From Xenoacremonium recifei (taxonomy: Eukaryota > Ascomycota > Sordariomycetes > Hypocreales > Nectriaceae), in NCBI GenBank assembly GCA_012184525.1, contig WOFQ01000033.1:62001-126000 (forward strand): a DNA stretch of 64,000 bases, given 5' to 3'. Below the pieces are notes generated by a model. That model did no database searches. It was not told the DNA's origin and saw only the letters and a program-made list of their open reading frames with translations. Within the stretch, counting starts at the first letter, position 1. Each line of letters begins with the position of its first letter. This document shows positions 12,557-26,161 of this stretch, one piece after another. The position numbers and the translations under genes are program-made.

Positions 12557-13706
12557 CACAGATGATACTTGTTCGTGATGATCGGAGACGTGGCACGTTG
12601 AATGAGGCCAGGCTGAAGTGAGACCAGACGAAACCAGACGGGACGGGGCGGCTCAGGGGAGAAGGCAAGGCTCGTCCCTCGCTCGTTGGAAGCCATCTTA
12701 GCATCCCAAAATCTTCAACGCGTCCCGAGAGAGAGCCAGAAGAGGCTGCGATCAGCACGCCGTTGTCTAGCCATAGAAGTCCGGGGCATCTTCTGGGCGT
12801 TTTGCTCAGGACGAGAGCCAGGGCCAGGCACGGGGGCGCACACGTTGAGGTTAGGCTCGCTCGACTCCCAGGATCCATGGATATAGGGGCGAGAGTTAGC
12901 GTCCCTGGACCTGGGCCAACCCCCATGGGATCCGCTTGAACCGTTGAAGCTCAATGGCCACCGCTGCAGCTCGGCGGCCCCTCCAGGCCCTCTCCCTGGG
13001 CGCTGGATCCAGCTGGCTGGGGACGGCGAGGAATGCCTGGAGCTCCTTTAGCTCCCAATGCTGCCGGCGGGTACGGCAGAGCGCTCCTGGTTCGCTGGTC
13101 AGCCGGTTCGCTGGGGAGGCTGGCAGGGGGCAAGGACAGGGGAGGCGCTTCTCGGCCCTGAGAGCCCTGGCCCGGGGACCTGCTCTGTGAGACCGTATCA
13201 GAAAGGTGCCAATTGATCCTTGAGGGCAGGTCCCTGTTCACGAGAAAAAACGGCGAGCGGCATGCAGGCGGGAGTGCTGGAATGGGGTGAATCGTGCCAG
13301 CGAAGCTCAGACGCTGTTGGTTTTGTTGTGTTGTAACGTCGAGGTTGGGGCTTTTAGCTTCAGCTATAACAGAGAGCTGGTAAGGCAAGGCAAGGGAAGG
13401 TATTTGTGGTCACGGTGACGTTGATCGCGCCTGCCGGTCTTCTCGCTCGCGAACTTCCAACCTTCGTGCCTTCCAACCTCTACTACTTTCTAGTCCCGTC
13501 ACCAAACTCCTCGACCGGCTCAACTTCATCAAGGCAAGGCTCGAGGCTCGTAAACCAGCCAGTGGAACCCCCCATCGTCACTCATTTCCAGGCCCTTTCA
13601 TGATCAGCGCAGCTTGTCCAATCTCATCACATCTCCCCGGCCAGCCTGCCCGAGACTCGTGAGACCCTGCCGGCCTTAGTCTCTCGTCCGGCTGCTGGGC
13701 GTCGCC

Positions 13707-16700
13707 ATGGGACAGGGTGAGGATGAGCTTGTCACGCCGCCAGCCTCGAGTCCCCTGTGGATCATGGATGGAGGAGATGGAAAAGGTGTGGGAGGCCAGC
13801 AGCAGCAGCAGCAGCAGCAGCAACGAGGCCGGAGCATTCATCGATTAGCATGGCAGCCGCAAGTACATGATATGGGAGGCGGCATCAGCTCCCGCTCCAG
13901 CTCCCAACCCGTCAGCTCCATGTCCAATTCAAGCGCCAACAGCACCGCCGGCGAGCAACTCGCCGAGGATAATAGGACATTTCTCGACACCGAGACGCTG
14001 TGTTCCCTCTCGAGCTCCCTCCATCCCTCCAACCTGTCCCAACGCACCTTTGGTCGCCCAGCACCAGTCTTACCACGACATCTGGACTCGTTGCACCTTG
14101 CCTCCGCCACCGACGACCGCTTGCTTACGTCTCTCGCATCACCACCGGCCAGGGAGAGCTTCATCAGCTTCAGCACCAGCAGCGGCTTCGACAGCACCGC
14201 AGCCGGCCACACGCCCAACCGGGAAGTCGGGGAGGACAGCTTCCTACTCTCTCGCCAGACGAGCGCCGCCACCATGGCCTTGACGATGGCTGGAAGCGCC
14301 GTGGATTCAGCTAGCAGCGAGGCCCTGCCTCCGTCCCGGTTTGGACATTATCACCACGACTATCGAATGCACCAGGAACCCGAGGTTGAGCTACGCCTGC
14401 CTCACCAGCTGGAGAAGACCGAGCCAGAGTGGCAGGCTCAACCCCCGAGACCTCTGCACGATGTCAGCCTGGTCAACGACTTGGACTATGACCATCTCTT
14501 CGCCGAAAACTTCCCCATCCAACCTCTATTCCTCGACCGCCGACCTTCATCATCTCGCAGCCACCTTCGATACTGGCATCGCAGCAAGAGCCCCGTCCCG
14601 GATACCTCGAGGTACCTCCGTGTCTCGTCCGATGGCCCGTCTCCGGCGATCGCCAGCCTGAAGCCCTTGAGCATGACCATGACAAGGGAAGAGTTTGAAG
14701 CTCTACCGCCGACTATTCAACGCAAGGTACGTCTATATGTGTGTTTACTTGGGTCTCGAGGGAGTCTTGTCTCGAAGTATCGGGCCGGGACAACCACCAA
14801 AATACAACTTCAGAGACATGCAGCAGGATTTACACCATTCTCCCTCGTTTCCGCCCGAACATCAATCATCTCTGCATCCCTCTCCCCGTCAACGGGCTCA
14901 GCAGCTCAGTCGCGTCTCGAGTCAACGAACTGCCGGTATGAGCTTCCTCCGGACGATTGGCGAGGATGACGCCCCGACCACATCCATTCCCCTTCGTCAC
15001 GAACTACTCACATCTCACATTCTCATGCACCCTGCATCACGGAGCCTGGGCTGGCTGTGATTGGCCCGCGCCGGTCTCATCCGTCACAACGCCGCATCCC
15101 ATGGCCACCCGCGCGCTGCAGTGGATGGGGCTAATTGCCGCCTGGGCATGGCACAAGTCACTGCGCCTGCACAAGGCTCCGGCCTTTCACAACGCCCAGA
15201 CCCATCGCGCCTCTGCGAGCCTGGAGTCTGAGCTCACGGATAGCCCAGGGACCCGGTGCGGGCATTGGCTGGCAGCGCTGGGCCGCCGGGCTAGCTCGAC
15301 GAGAGCTCCCAGGACCCGTCAGTTCTCCATTGAACCCATCAGACCCCGGCCAAGAAGCCTTGGGCCGGACACCGGACGTCGTCCGCCTGCTGCAGCTCCT
15401 CAGAGATCCATGCCATGTTGAGCACAAAGTCGTTGGCACAACCAACAGACAGACGTTTACTGTACCCACGCACCAAAGACACTTCCCACTCACACTCCCT
15501 CTACCCCCCGTCTTTCCCGCCCCAGTAGGGCCAGCACGGCGCAATGATCACTCCAATCCGAGCAATCAGTCCCCTTCTTGACCGCATCGCTTCGTTCCTG
15601 CGTTGAGACATGTCCCATACCCCTTCCAGTTACGCTCTCCCGCGTGCTGGCATGCTTAATAGCCCATGGATTCCCCCCTCTATTGCCAGAAGTTTTGGCT
15701 GATAAACGTCCATACGCCGTCGAACGACGACATTGCTTCCTCCTCTTATAACCTCGTCCCGACCGTGTCAAAAATTTCTGTCAATTTAAATCTTGCAGAA
15801 AGCTAAGACATCTCTCTACAGTACTTTTCGACACTTGAGCGGCTACGGTTCGTCAGTCCCGACTCGGTCGAAGACCTACCTCCCCGAAGCGCCTGCAACG
15901 ATCAGTCGACTCCTGAGGGAAAGCCAGCGAAACGGCGACGACACCATAAGAACAGAGTTGCCTCTGACTCAAGCGGTGCATCGTCGCAGCCACGGCCCCG
16001 TGTCACCTCGACAGACCAGCGCTTCCTCGCCAGTCTGCCCGACAAGATCAAGCGTCGCCACCTTACAGAGGAGGAGCAGCTATATGCCCAATTCCGCTAC
16101 CAGACTCCAACGCCTGACACGGGCGACGAGAATCTGCTGAAGCTTGGAAAGAGGCCTTCGGACCACATCTACATCGACTCCCCGCTGGCAAGCCCTGGCT
16201 TGTCTGAAGGACAAACAGAAGCATCCAGCATGCACTCCCGGCAAGGAAACAAGACCTCCCACGGGGCGGAGAGCAAGAGGACCGACTCCTTCTACGACAG
16301 CTTCCGATGGCTGGAGGAGGATGACGATCTGGATCTCCGTCTCTTCCTAGACGACTATCACATCAACTTGCGAGAGGAGATCCCGATACCCAGCAAGAGT
16401 CGACGGCCTTCCTTCCGAAGGCATTTGTCAATCAATAAGCTCCCATTCGGCCGTCCTTCGCTCTCTTACAGCCGTCCCGGGACAAAAGATGCCGCAACAC
16501 CTCCTATGGCATCGCCGTCTCAGAGTCCAGTGATGGGAGCTCCCGAACAAGGTCATGTTCGCCGCAAATCGCGGGCATTGTCACTCATATCTCCCAACCG
16601 ACAACCTATGCCGCATCCAATCACGACATTTGATCCAGCTGCTGCGCACTACCAAGACCCTGAAGCTCGCATGAAGCTCCGCGTCTTCTTGGCATCGCCA

Positions 16701-17261
16701 CAGAAGTTCGACGAGGCAATTGAGTTTGGTTTCCCATCCATGGAAGGAATTCACGCTCAGGAGCAATCCACAGTGGTCAAGAGCTCAGAGACGCAGGATC
16801 CAAAGGCGGAAGACTCAGACAAGCTCCGGACCTTCCTTGCCGACGATCGCTCGTCGACTTGCAGCGACGAGGCTTCGATGGTCGATCCTGAGTCCCCCAA
16901 GACTCCAGAGCTCTTCGACAAGCCGACCCCTGTAAAGCCTGTGCGGTTGAGTACGGAACGCTCCTCGTCGCGAGGCGAGCACGGCCAGACTCCCGGGTCC
17001 CGCGAAATGACGCTTCGGATGACGCTCACACGTCCTGATCTTCGGGCGCACGAAGAGCAGATCTACGGGTGGAAGCAGGCGGCCAGTGGCCGGAAGAGCC
17101 ACTCCCGAGAAGACTCCCAGACAGGGCCGGTTATCTATGCTCGCGATGGGAACTCCAAGGACAGCATTGAGCGACAGCTCGCGGCTCTAGATCACTGGAA
17201 CGAGAACACAACAGAGAACGGAGTCGTGAAACGCATTTGGAACCGCGTCCGACGGTCATAG
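13707..17261 (+). CDS. Conserved fungal protein of unknown function with N-terminal polyglutamine
   Basis: Two exons, 13707-14726 and 15822-17261, give 819 residues. The 1,095-base intron has a good donor (AAG|GTACGT) and acceptor (CTACAG), phase 0, and the join reads LPPTIQRKYFSTLERLRF, a continuous conserved-looking segment, which is the main support for this model. Residues 31-39 are nine glutamines. The rest of the N-terminal half is Ser-rich and probably disordered. The C-terminal half has the ordered-looking pieces DQRFLASLPDKIKRRHLTEE, FRWLEEDDDLDLRLFLDDYH and, at the very end, RQLAALDHWNENTTENGVVK followed by a basic tail. No catalytic motif, membrane segment or signal peptide is seen. 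The product cannot be named. The intron's length is unusual for this genome. Confidence 0.8.
13797..13823 (+). repeat. CAG/CAA trinucleotide repeat coding polyQ
   Basis: Eight CAG codons and one CAA in frame, coding Gln31-Gln39 of the gene starting at 13707. Confidence 0.95.
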
Positions 17262-19309
17262 GGCACACAGCTGCCTCAGCGAGTCGCCTTGTTCATCCCG
17301 ATTACCACGTCTCACACACATGCCTTGATGGGCACGAAATACCACATACACACACACACAACACGCTACCGCCTCATTGACGACATGATTATCTGCTTTT
17401 TACTTATTATACCCCTGATGTATAATCTACACACCCTTTGAGGGGTTGTGCAACCATCGACCTTTTTTGTTATGCCTTCGGTCTCTCATTTCTTTCATGT
17501 GCACTCGTTTCCAGCCGAGGCGGCAAGTCAGCATCTACTGTCATTACACAGCATCAAGAACGAAATCATTGGAAGGAGTCTGCTGGAGTCGCTCTTTTAG
17601 CCACGGGTCTCTTTTCGCCATTCGTTTATCGGGCAGCGGTGTGAATAATTAAAAGTATGGAGCGGGAGCGCTGGCTTAGACGGGGACACGGAGACATCAC
17701 AGGAGTTGCGGGTGGGAGGGAGGCTTCCAAACAGATTGCGGTGAGGATGTATTACCCAATGGCTCGGATGAGGCCATCAGATCAGATACCTACCTCCAAA
17801 AAGGAGTGCTCCATAATACAGGTCATTTGACGCCTGCCTGCCTGCTTGCAACGTGTCTCTGCTCGTGTTATGCCGTGCTGTGTTGTATCGTGCCGGAGAG
17901 GCGCTGCCAATGAGGGTCCGGCGATGAGCAGCAATGCCTTGCATTAGGTATTCTCACATATGCAGCGCACGTGCATATCATGTAATGTAATGTAAGGGTA
18001 CAGGTATGTACATTCATGGAACCCTTCCCGTCTTTGCGGTGATGCTCCGAGCTGGCTGTCAATCCGAGGTCGCATTGCAGCTGCAACTGAAACTTGCGCC
18101 GGAACGCACAGGAGCCGCCACATGTTCACGGTCCTGCTCCCTTGCATGTCACTCACTCACTGTCAACCCGCGAAGAAAAGCAATTCTCACAGGCCAAGCC
18201 CGCTTAATCCTGCCTTGAGCGCCGGCGTGATCCCGATTGCGCGCGCCTTATCACCCCGCTAAGTGCGCGGTGGAAATGATGTCTCTTGTTCTGGAATCTC
18301 GCTCCCTAGGGGGCGGAGGAATGTATGCGCGACTCATACTGAAAAGTGCAACCGAACAACTCAGCGCGCCGTTTTGTTTATTACCCCTCTCACCAAGCGT
18401 TGGTGGTGGTGTTGTCTGTTCGCGCTCCTTGCATGCCAGCCCGCTGCACGGTCTGATAGGTTGTGTTTGAGGCAAAAGGCGGATGGCCAGACGAGAAGCG
18501 GGGAGACACGGGTCGGTTATGCGTGATGGCGGAGAGAGAGAGAGCTTTCGGGAGGGAGAAGGGTTGCGATCTGCGTGGGAGAGTTTGGTTCTGCTGTCAC
18601 GTGTCTTTGGTGATGTTTCTGGCACGAATATTCTGGGACCGAACGACGTGAGGGGGTTATGCAAGACTTCTATGCATAGGGTGGATGCTGTAGGCAATGG
18701 TCATGTGTTATTGCTAGACTTTGTTGTTCGAGCTGTGAATTATACTGCTGCTGACTTCTAGTCGACTCGCTTCTAGTGTTGGATAAGTATAGGGTAGGTG
18801 TTTTATACAAGCCAATTCTATCCTCTACGTTGACCAGTTGAATATCCTGGCTGTTGGTGTTAAAGGTGCCATTGGTTGCGAGATGTCATGTTGTTGATAG
18901 TCAAACGAGAGGAAAATTACCGTCGTCTTTTTGTAGTGCCTAGGTGCTGGACACATTGTGTCGGTTCAGTTGAGTGTTGACGTTGAGATATCCCACACAA
19001 CATTCAAAATCCAACCAGCCAAAGTTCAAACCTAACAGAGAAAATGATTAAATTCTCAACGTTCAAGAATCCTGTTGCTCCCATATCCTGTCTATCCTCC
19101 TCTCATACTCTCACATGCTATGTTACTTTGCCTTCCCTGCTTCCGTGTCGGCTGGTATTCGCTACGCCACATCCAACATCTCGCTCCCTCCCATGCAGCT
19201 ATTCAAACGCCCAGACAATGGAAAAAGAGAGAAAAAAGACATGCTTCCCATGCGTAGCCTCAGATTCCTTCTCGTAGCTCGTACATCACACTTATCCTCA
19301 GTCATTCCC
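17262..19309. other. 2-kb convergent spacer
   Basis: Lies between the stops of two convergent genes, the polyQ gene (+) and VPS10 (-). It holds a short CA run (about 17346-17362), a GA run near 18535-18543 and ordinary 3'-flank sequence. The longest frame (148 codons, minus strand, 18251-18697) is low complexity and is not accepted as a gene. Confidence 0.6.
17346..17362. repeat. CA dinucleotide microsatellite
   Basis: Short run of CA units in the 3' flank of the polyQ gene. Confidence 0.8.
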
Positions 19310-22300
19310 CTAAACCTCCTCGTCGCTCTCCTCGCCAAGCAGCTCGCCCTCGTCATCCACCTCGCTGTAGTCACCCCGGCCGCGCGCAAAACTATCCCGC
19401 GTTGTGAACGGCCGCGTGCCGCCTCCTGAGAACCAGCTCCGGCTGCGACCTCCGCCACGTACACGTTCGTACGTGCCGGCCATTGAGCGCCAGAGACCAA
19501 CTGCTACCAGGGGCAGCGCGGCGACCACAGCAGCCACGGCCGAGATGGCTATGACGGGGTACTTGATCCAGGGCTGATCGCTGTCGAATGTCGACGATCC
19601 CGGACCGCTCTCGCCTAGACGGATCTGCCCGAATTTGCCGTTCCAGTTTTGGTAGACGTACCAACCGATGCCGCCTGCAATGCCGATGGGGATCACGATG
19701 GCGAAGAAGATAGCCCAGCCTGACGTGCCGTGCTTCTTCTTGAAGTCGTCCTCGTAGCCAGCGCAGGGGTGCTCCGTCGACGTCTTGTCCATCTCGTTGC
19801 CGCCCTCGCACGTTGAGAGAGGCACACGGCGGTAGCCTGTCGGCTCGAACCACGTTGTCTCGTTCGGGTTCTGCTTGCACCAGTCTTGGCCTGACAGGGG
19901 CTTCAGTCCAGGGACCAGCTTGCACTGGCCCGAGTTGTCGAGCTCGTAATTGTAGGCGCTGTAGATTGTTAGCACTCTCATCTCAATCTAGGCATATCAT
20001 CTCATGCTCACCATTCGAAGTCGCGACGGGAGCACTCGCAGTTGCTGTACTCATGAAGCCGCTGCAAGCTCTGCTTGTTGTAGCACTTTCGATCCGTCCT
20101 CTTTCGTAGATACTTGGCAACATGGCCAAAAAGACAGTCATCATCCTGAAGTGGGTGTTTGGGCGACCAGAGGTAGTAATCAGAGTTGCCATCCTCGACA
20201 TACTCGCATGGCTTGTCGGCTAAGCCGCTGAAGTCGAGGTTGACAGTGAAAATGTCTCCCTTGCCCGACTTGCACCAGAGTAAGAAGTTGCGTGATGTTC
20301 CTGAACGGAGAGTTGTGATGTCGACGACAGTCACTTCTTCGTCAGAGAACTTGTAGTCCGTCCATGTCTTGCCCTCGTCTATCGAGTACGAAACAATCTT
20401 GGTTTTGGCGCCGTTGCCGTGCGTCGCCTGTTGGACCAAGACAATAATGGATCCTTGGTCGCCGTATTGCCAGGTCCAGTGTCCCTTCTTGACGTTCCTC
20501 CAGTTAACTCCGCCGTCCGTGGACAAGAAAGTATCAGCGTCTTTGACGTCTCCTAGCTTGGGACCGACGTTGCCCACTCCGAAGATGAGACCGACAGCCG
20601 TGGCAGACCCAAACGTCTTGCGCTTATCATCACGTTCGGTATAGTGATGGAGATGCAACGCACACTTGCTATCACCACTGCGGCTGCTGCACTTGTACTT
20701 CTTGCCGTCCGCATCCTTTTCCGGCGGTGCAATGAACGCCCATTCTGAACCGTCATTGTGGGAGATCTGCGTCTGAACCTCCTTATCTCCCTTCTTCTTG
20801 CTCGGGTTGATGACGGCATTGATGATGGCAACACCTTCAAGTCCAGGGATCTTCTCATAGTCAACGTAGAAATTGTCGTCGCAGTTTACATTGCTGGCGC
20901 TGAGAACATACGAGGTCCCGTTGGAATTGCTCTTGATGATGGATCCGCGTTTGCGGTTGGGCGCAATTTCGGTGGCCACGAAGAGGTTGATGGCATGTGT
21001 AGAGCTGTCGAGCACCGTGTACTCGTTCTGGTGGTCCAAGTGGAAGTTGTAAGGGAAATGCACCGCTTCGAAGTGCTTGCCGTCAAGACTGGCGAGCGCC
21101 TCTAGACTCTCCTTCTCTTGAATTTCGCTGGCCGCTAGAATGAACTCGCTCATAGTGGCAAATGACTTTACAGACGATTTGAGCACTGTCTTGTCCTGGT
21201 CGAAGAAATCATTGCTCGTTACCATGACCAGGCGGCCGTCAGTCTTCTCCTCCTCGTACGCCAGGCAAACGATCTGCTTCAGGGGGCGGAACTTGTATGC
21301 GCTGTGGCCGGTGAACTCACACCTCTTCACAAAGCGGACAATCGTTTTCCAGCTGTCGCCACGATCGGTTGAGAGGGATGCTTCTTCAGTGCACTGCTCG
21401 CTACCGCCGACAGTTTCGCAGTTCTTGCCCATCCAGATGAGCCAGTCCTTGTTCTCTGGGTGGAAGTTCAGAGCGAAGACGCCCTTCGACTGGAAGGGCG
21501 CCTTGAAGGTATGGAAGGTCTGGCCGCGGTCGATGGTGTAGATAACTTTTTCGTCGTTAGTCGTAAAGTAGAGCACGTCCTTGAAGTAGAGATGAGGATA
21601 GATGCCCTCTATCTTCTCGCCGTCCAAGATGCGTTCCCATGTCTTTCCGTGGTCGGTTGTGCGCCAGAATTTGTGTTCGACCTTCATTAGGCCACCCTCC
21701 TCGTACTGGACGGGACGCACAATCACGGTTTCATCATTGCCAGTGCTAAACTCGCCACGCTCAAGGTAGAACTTCTGGAGGTCCGTAAGCTTGGTATCGA
21801 AGACGTATTGTTTGTGGGAGACTTCGCCATTGGCAGGAGTCTCCGGGGGTTTGGCGGCGTCTTCAGAGCACTTCCTCTCCACCTCCTTATCCTTCTCTTC
21901 ACCCTTCTTTCTCTTGCAAGTGTCTCCGGGAATAAGTCTCCAGCCAGATGAGCCCATGAACTTCTCGTCGTCACCTTTGCAGGCCCCGTCGGGTACTGGG
22001 ATAGGCCCAACTTGTTTGCAAACGCCGCGGTCTTCGGGATCGCGCTGGAAGTTGTAGTCGCACTCGAAGTCAGCGTCAGTACAGTCGCAGTTCTCGATTA
22101 CGGGCTCAGGGTCCTTGAAGTTGTTCTTCATGAAACAGTCGGCGTCCTTCTTGCGGCGAGTGTACGTCTGCTTGTGGCCCATGATGCACGTTGGCTTTCC
22201 GTCGTCGTCCACACGCGCATGCCAATCCTCCATGTCGTCCTTGTCACAAGTTCGCTTGTCCAAGCTGTTGAAGTCGATAGCAATAATATGGTATGTCTTC

Positions 22301-23907
22301 TCCTTCTCGCCCAGGAGTAGGAACTTCAAGCTGGTCGAGTCCTGAGTCGTAGTCAGGAGGTCAGGCTTGATCTTGAGGTCCTCTGGGAGCGTCACTGATT
22401 CCCAAGTGTCTCCATGATCGAGAGAGTACGAGAATTTGTCGACATCCTCATCGACTGAGTCCTTGATCGCTACCAGGATGGATCCAGAGTCCCCAAATTC
22501 GTATTTGTGCGGACCCTTGAGGGCCTCTTTCCAGCTCACACCAGCGTTGTCCGAGACGAACAAGTTTGCTTCCGAAAACTTGCCCAAAGACTTTCCAGTG
22601 TTGCCGTTGCCCATGACAAGTCCGGGTGCTGGGCTCGAGAAAACGCGGCCGAGATTGTCGAGTTGCGTTACTGAGTGTAAGTGGATTCGATCATCTCCAG
22701 CTTTGATGGCATCGAAGGTGCGGCCGTCATCGAACGTGATCTGGGTGATGATTTTCTTCTCCTCGCCCTTCTTCTCAACGTCCTTTCCGTTTTCAACGAC
22801 GTTGATCAGGAAAATGCCCTGGATCCCACTGATCTTCTCGAAGTCGACGTGACCCTTGCTGTTGCGGTTCGTGTATGGCGCATTCTCCGTGAAGTAGGTG
22901 CCGTTCGAGTTGCTGGTGAAGATGACACCCATCGGGTTCGCAGGGTGAGAAGTCATAACATCAATCTGGATGCTATAGTTGGTACTCTCCAACACAGTGT
23001 ATGCCTCCTGGATAATCTGGTGCGAATGATCGTGGCTGTCGTCTGACGGGAACATGGCGCGATGCCAGTGGATGGTATCGTCGGTGACATACAATGCCAT
23101 TTCATCACTACCCAGGGATGATGTGGCGACGAGGAGGAACTTCTTAACTCCCGCGAGGCTGACAACACCGGCCACACCATGGGTTGTATCGAGATCCGGC
23201 TCGAACTGCTGGATAGTGTCCATGGCAACAGAGAAGTACGAATCGGAGATGAAGAGTCTTTGGTCCTCCTTGAAGAAGGAGAACGGATCCCGGACAACAC
23301 ACATTGTACGGGACTTGTCCAGGTCCTCATCGCCCGTCGTGAATTCGCGAGTCGTCTTGGCCCACCAGCACCCGGCAGTGAATGATCGGAGGAGGTTTAC
23401 CGTCTTGAAGCCGTCCGTGGTATATGTCGCCTGTTCGTCGCACCAGATGCCATCACAGTCCATACCATTGAAGATGATGCGCTGGGGATCGCCGGCATGG
23501 AAGACGAGGATGTCGGGCTGGAAAGCGCTGGGCACTGAGCCGCTGCTGAACTCCTTCCAGGTCTCGCCCTGATCGTCCGTCTTGTAGTGTTTCGAGTCCT
23601 GGGTGATGACGAAGGCCGTCTTGGGTTCGTAGGTGTGCATGTAGAGCATGGCAGCGACTCCCTCAGGGATAGAAGACACCCGCTCCCAGCTGACACCGGC
23701 GTCCTTGGATCGGTAGATGTTTCGTTCCGCGACATCGTGGAAGACAATGACATCGCTATCCTCGAAGTAGTTGATGTTCAGCGGAGCATTGTCGAACTTG
23801 GTAACGGAGACGCTCGGTTTCTCGTCCTTTGCAAAGACTACAGCCCAGAATATGGACAGCAGCAGCAGGAAGCGCCACGAGGCAGCAACCCTGGCCCCGG
23901 ACCTCAT
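19310..23907 (-). CDS. VPS10: Vacuolar protein sorting receptor VPS10 (sortilin family)
   Basis: Type I sorting receptor that carries carboxypeptidase Y and similar hydrolases from the late Golgi to the endosome/vacuole. Exons 23907-20012 and 19958-19310 (53-base intron, joined as DFECAYNYE) give 1,514 residues, the usual size for the fungal family. The ATG at 23907 starts a clear signal peptide (hydrophobic LLLLSIFWAVVFA); the frame is open further upstream but without one. Two tandem VPS10 domains follow, each with Asp-box/BNR repeats (SKDAGVSW, SDNAGVSW, TDHGKTWE, STDRGDSWK, STDGGVNWR) and each closed by a Cys-rich 10CC-type module (CDCTDADFECDYNF and CECSRRDFEC). Two hydrophobic segments near the end (AIFFAIVIPIGIAGGIGWYV and YPVIAISAVAAVVAALPLVA) precede an acidic cytosolic tail ending GEESDEEV. 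Confidence 0.97.
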
Positions 23908-26161
23908 CGTTGCGGCGAGTGGCAGCTGGTGGAGGTCATGAAGGGGCGAGGGGGAGCTGCCGATGCAAATCAAGGAGCTTCGAAACGACGGTCAAGGGTC
24001 GGGAAATTCGAGATGTAGCATTCGTGGATCGTATCGTTGATGTTGGCGGTTAGCAATGTCGTTGGAGGGGAGATATTAGGTAGACGTTGCTCCTGGCTGG
24101 GACCTGGCCTGGACACTTTGCCTGCGCGCCGCGCACGTCAGCAGCTTTTGGGACGGGAGTTGCAGCGCCAAGAAAGCAAGTGTGGCTGAACTTTCAGCTC
24201 GACGCCACACCGGGCACTGCCACGTCATGGACGGCAGGAGCTCCAGCAGTCATGACAGGCAGCAACTCGGAATAACAGAGCTTGGGGAAGTAAGCGAGGG
24301 GTGGGATCGCGGGTGTTTTCAGTTAATTCTTCATTTTTTTATCTTGTGAATACGAGGGCAACGTCCGGGTAAAAGTGGCATCGCCTGGTTGTGACGGGTA
24401 AGGTAGCTCCCGTTCCCTCCCATGGGTAGCACACCTGTAGCTGCAGCATGGCAGCAGCCGTTAGATTTGAGCAAACGCGCCGGAGATTTGAACTTTGAAA
24501 TTGGCTGTAAAGAAACGTGGGAATTTGGACGTCCGATATGTGGACTGACTGAATCACGGCCTCTGACAACGGTGTCAGTGTGAGTCCCGGTTGCCTCAGT
24601 ATTTCCGCATCGGCACTCCAACACAGCTACGGCTGTAAGTCACGTACTACTGACCCAGCTGAACAGCTCGACAACAGCCAATTGATGCACTGCAAAAGAC
24701 CGCTGGAATTTAAACGATTGTAAGGGGCCCTTGTGCGCCCTGCTTATTTCTTATAGGCCCGTAACCCTCATCCGGAGTCAGCGCAGGCCTAAGATCCTTT
24801 GGACAACTCACATCTGGTGATATTTGCTGAGCTGGCTGCACACACTATATCTCGCAGAGTCTTTGGACGAGCGAGATGCACCAATTCTCCACCGTCTCTG
24901 GGTCGCATAAACCCTCCTATTTCTAGGCCTGGTCCTGCCACGTTTGACGCAGCTGCCAGGGATCGCCGGCTCAGCCTCGTTGTTCAACGGGAGAAGCTAT
25001 TGATCAATAACGGCAGACGAATGTGGGAGCTGCGAGCTCTGAGGCCAGCTCAAGAGGGAATGGCGCGGAAGAGGCATGAAACAAGTGGATCGCCCCGTTT
25101 TCCCCCGTTCTCTAAGCTAAAGCAAGGCACGTTTCTTAGGTGCAGCTTGTGTGGATATCGCGTCGACGGCATAGTGAAGGGATGCCCCTTTTCTGTGAAT
25201 CGCCTGTGTCCTCATCGCGAGTTTGTTGGATGTTTTGTGGTTGAAGTTGAGGAAAGAATAACTGCTATAGAGCACCTAGACGTTAGAGGCCACCCTAGCT
25301 GCCTTGCGACCGTTGCAGCCGAGATCTAGGGTCCAGAAACGGCTCAGAGGTGAGACAAGCCGTCCTATCTGGGCAAGCCCGTGCTAGTGCCAAACAAACA
25401 ACATGAGAAAACATTCCGAACCGGACAGGGCTTGAGAAGATCACCAGCGGCATGAAAAAGCATGGATGGATGAGGGGGCGGTTTGCGTGTGCCGTCCGAG
25501 ATCTGTGTGCATGGAGCTGAGACCTGGAGAGGCGGCAGACTTACAGAGAAGAGAAGTCGGTACTTACACTAGAGGCAAGCCAGAACGCGTCGCGCGTCTT
25601 CGGCATCGAGACTGAGTATGTACAGAGTAACAAGCAAGCCAGCACGCATCAACATCTGCTGCAGGGAAGGCCGATCCTTTCATTTTGCGGCCGCCGTCTC
25701 TTGGAGGGTGGCCCCTTCAGGAGCTGCCCCTTCTCCAGATTCGCCCAAAACGCAAGGCAAGGGTGCGCCTGAACCTGGCCAGGATAGCCCCTCTTCTCTT
25801 TCGCTGGCCCTCCTCCCTCACCACCCTCACCCTCTGATCCTCTTCAACTTCTGCAACCTCCCCTTACGAGTGCCAGTTCCTGCTTCTTCGTCTCTAGTCC
25901 AGATTCCAGCCTAGTCGCTCCCTATTTGGGGTTCCCCCCGGTCAGCTCCGTCCAGTGACATCCACCACCTTGCGCTTCACCATCTCCACGTGCTTGTTTT
26001 GATTCCGTGTTTTCTCTCCCTCTTCCATCCACCTCTCGCAACTTCAACCTCAACCTCAACTTCTGCCTGCGGTTCAAGCGCTTTGCATCTCCCCCTTGCG
26101 CTGAATCTCCCCGACTCGACCGCGACATCCCTCGAACGCTCTCCCTCTACTCTCCGTCGCC
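23908..26161. other. 2.3-kb divergent promoter region
   Basis: Shared upstream region of VPS10 (-) and the repeat protein (+). The last 350 bases before 26162 are CT-rich, typical of a fungal 5' leader. A 176-codon frame at 24799-25329 (+) begins with TTG and has its first ATG only at 25021; it is not accepted. Confidence 0.6.

Larger units (their letters stand above)
9165..13706. other. 4.5-kb gene-free block
   Basis: Between the MED16 start and the polyQ gene no frame gives a convincing protein. Open frames of up to 172 codons exist but overlap one another on both strands, are of low complexity, or lack an ATG. The stretch 9500-9780 is AT-rich, while 12600-13200 is GC-rich. Several copies of a CTCCGTACGGAG-type palindrome lie between 9970 and 12556 (listed separately). 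The left end carries the MED16 promoter. The last few hundred bases before 13707 are CT-rich leader for the polyQ gene. Confidence 0.6.

Noticed and set aside
12408..12926. 172-codon minus-strand frame
   Set aside because: Low-complexity Pro/Ser/Gly-rich, overlapped by frames on the other strand, no splice-consistent continuation.
24799..25329. 176-codon frame between VPS10 and the repeat protein
   Set aside because: Starts with TTG, its first ATG is 74 codons in, and it has no convincing motif beyond one CxxC.
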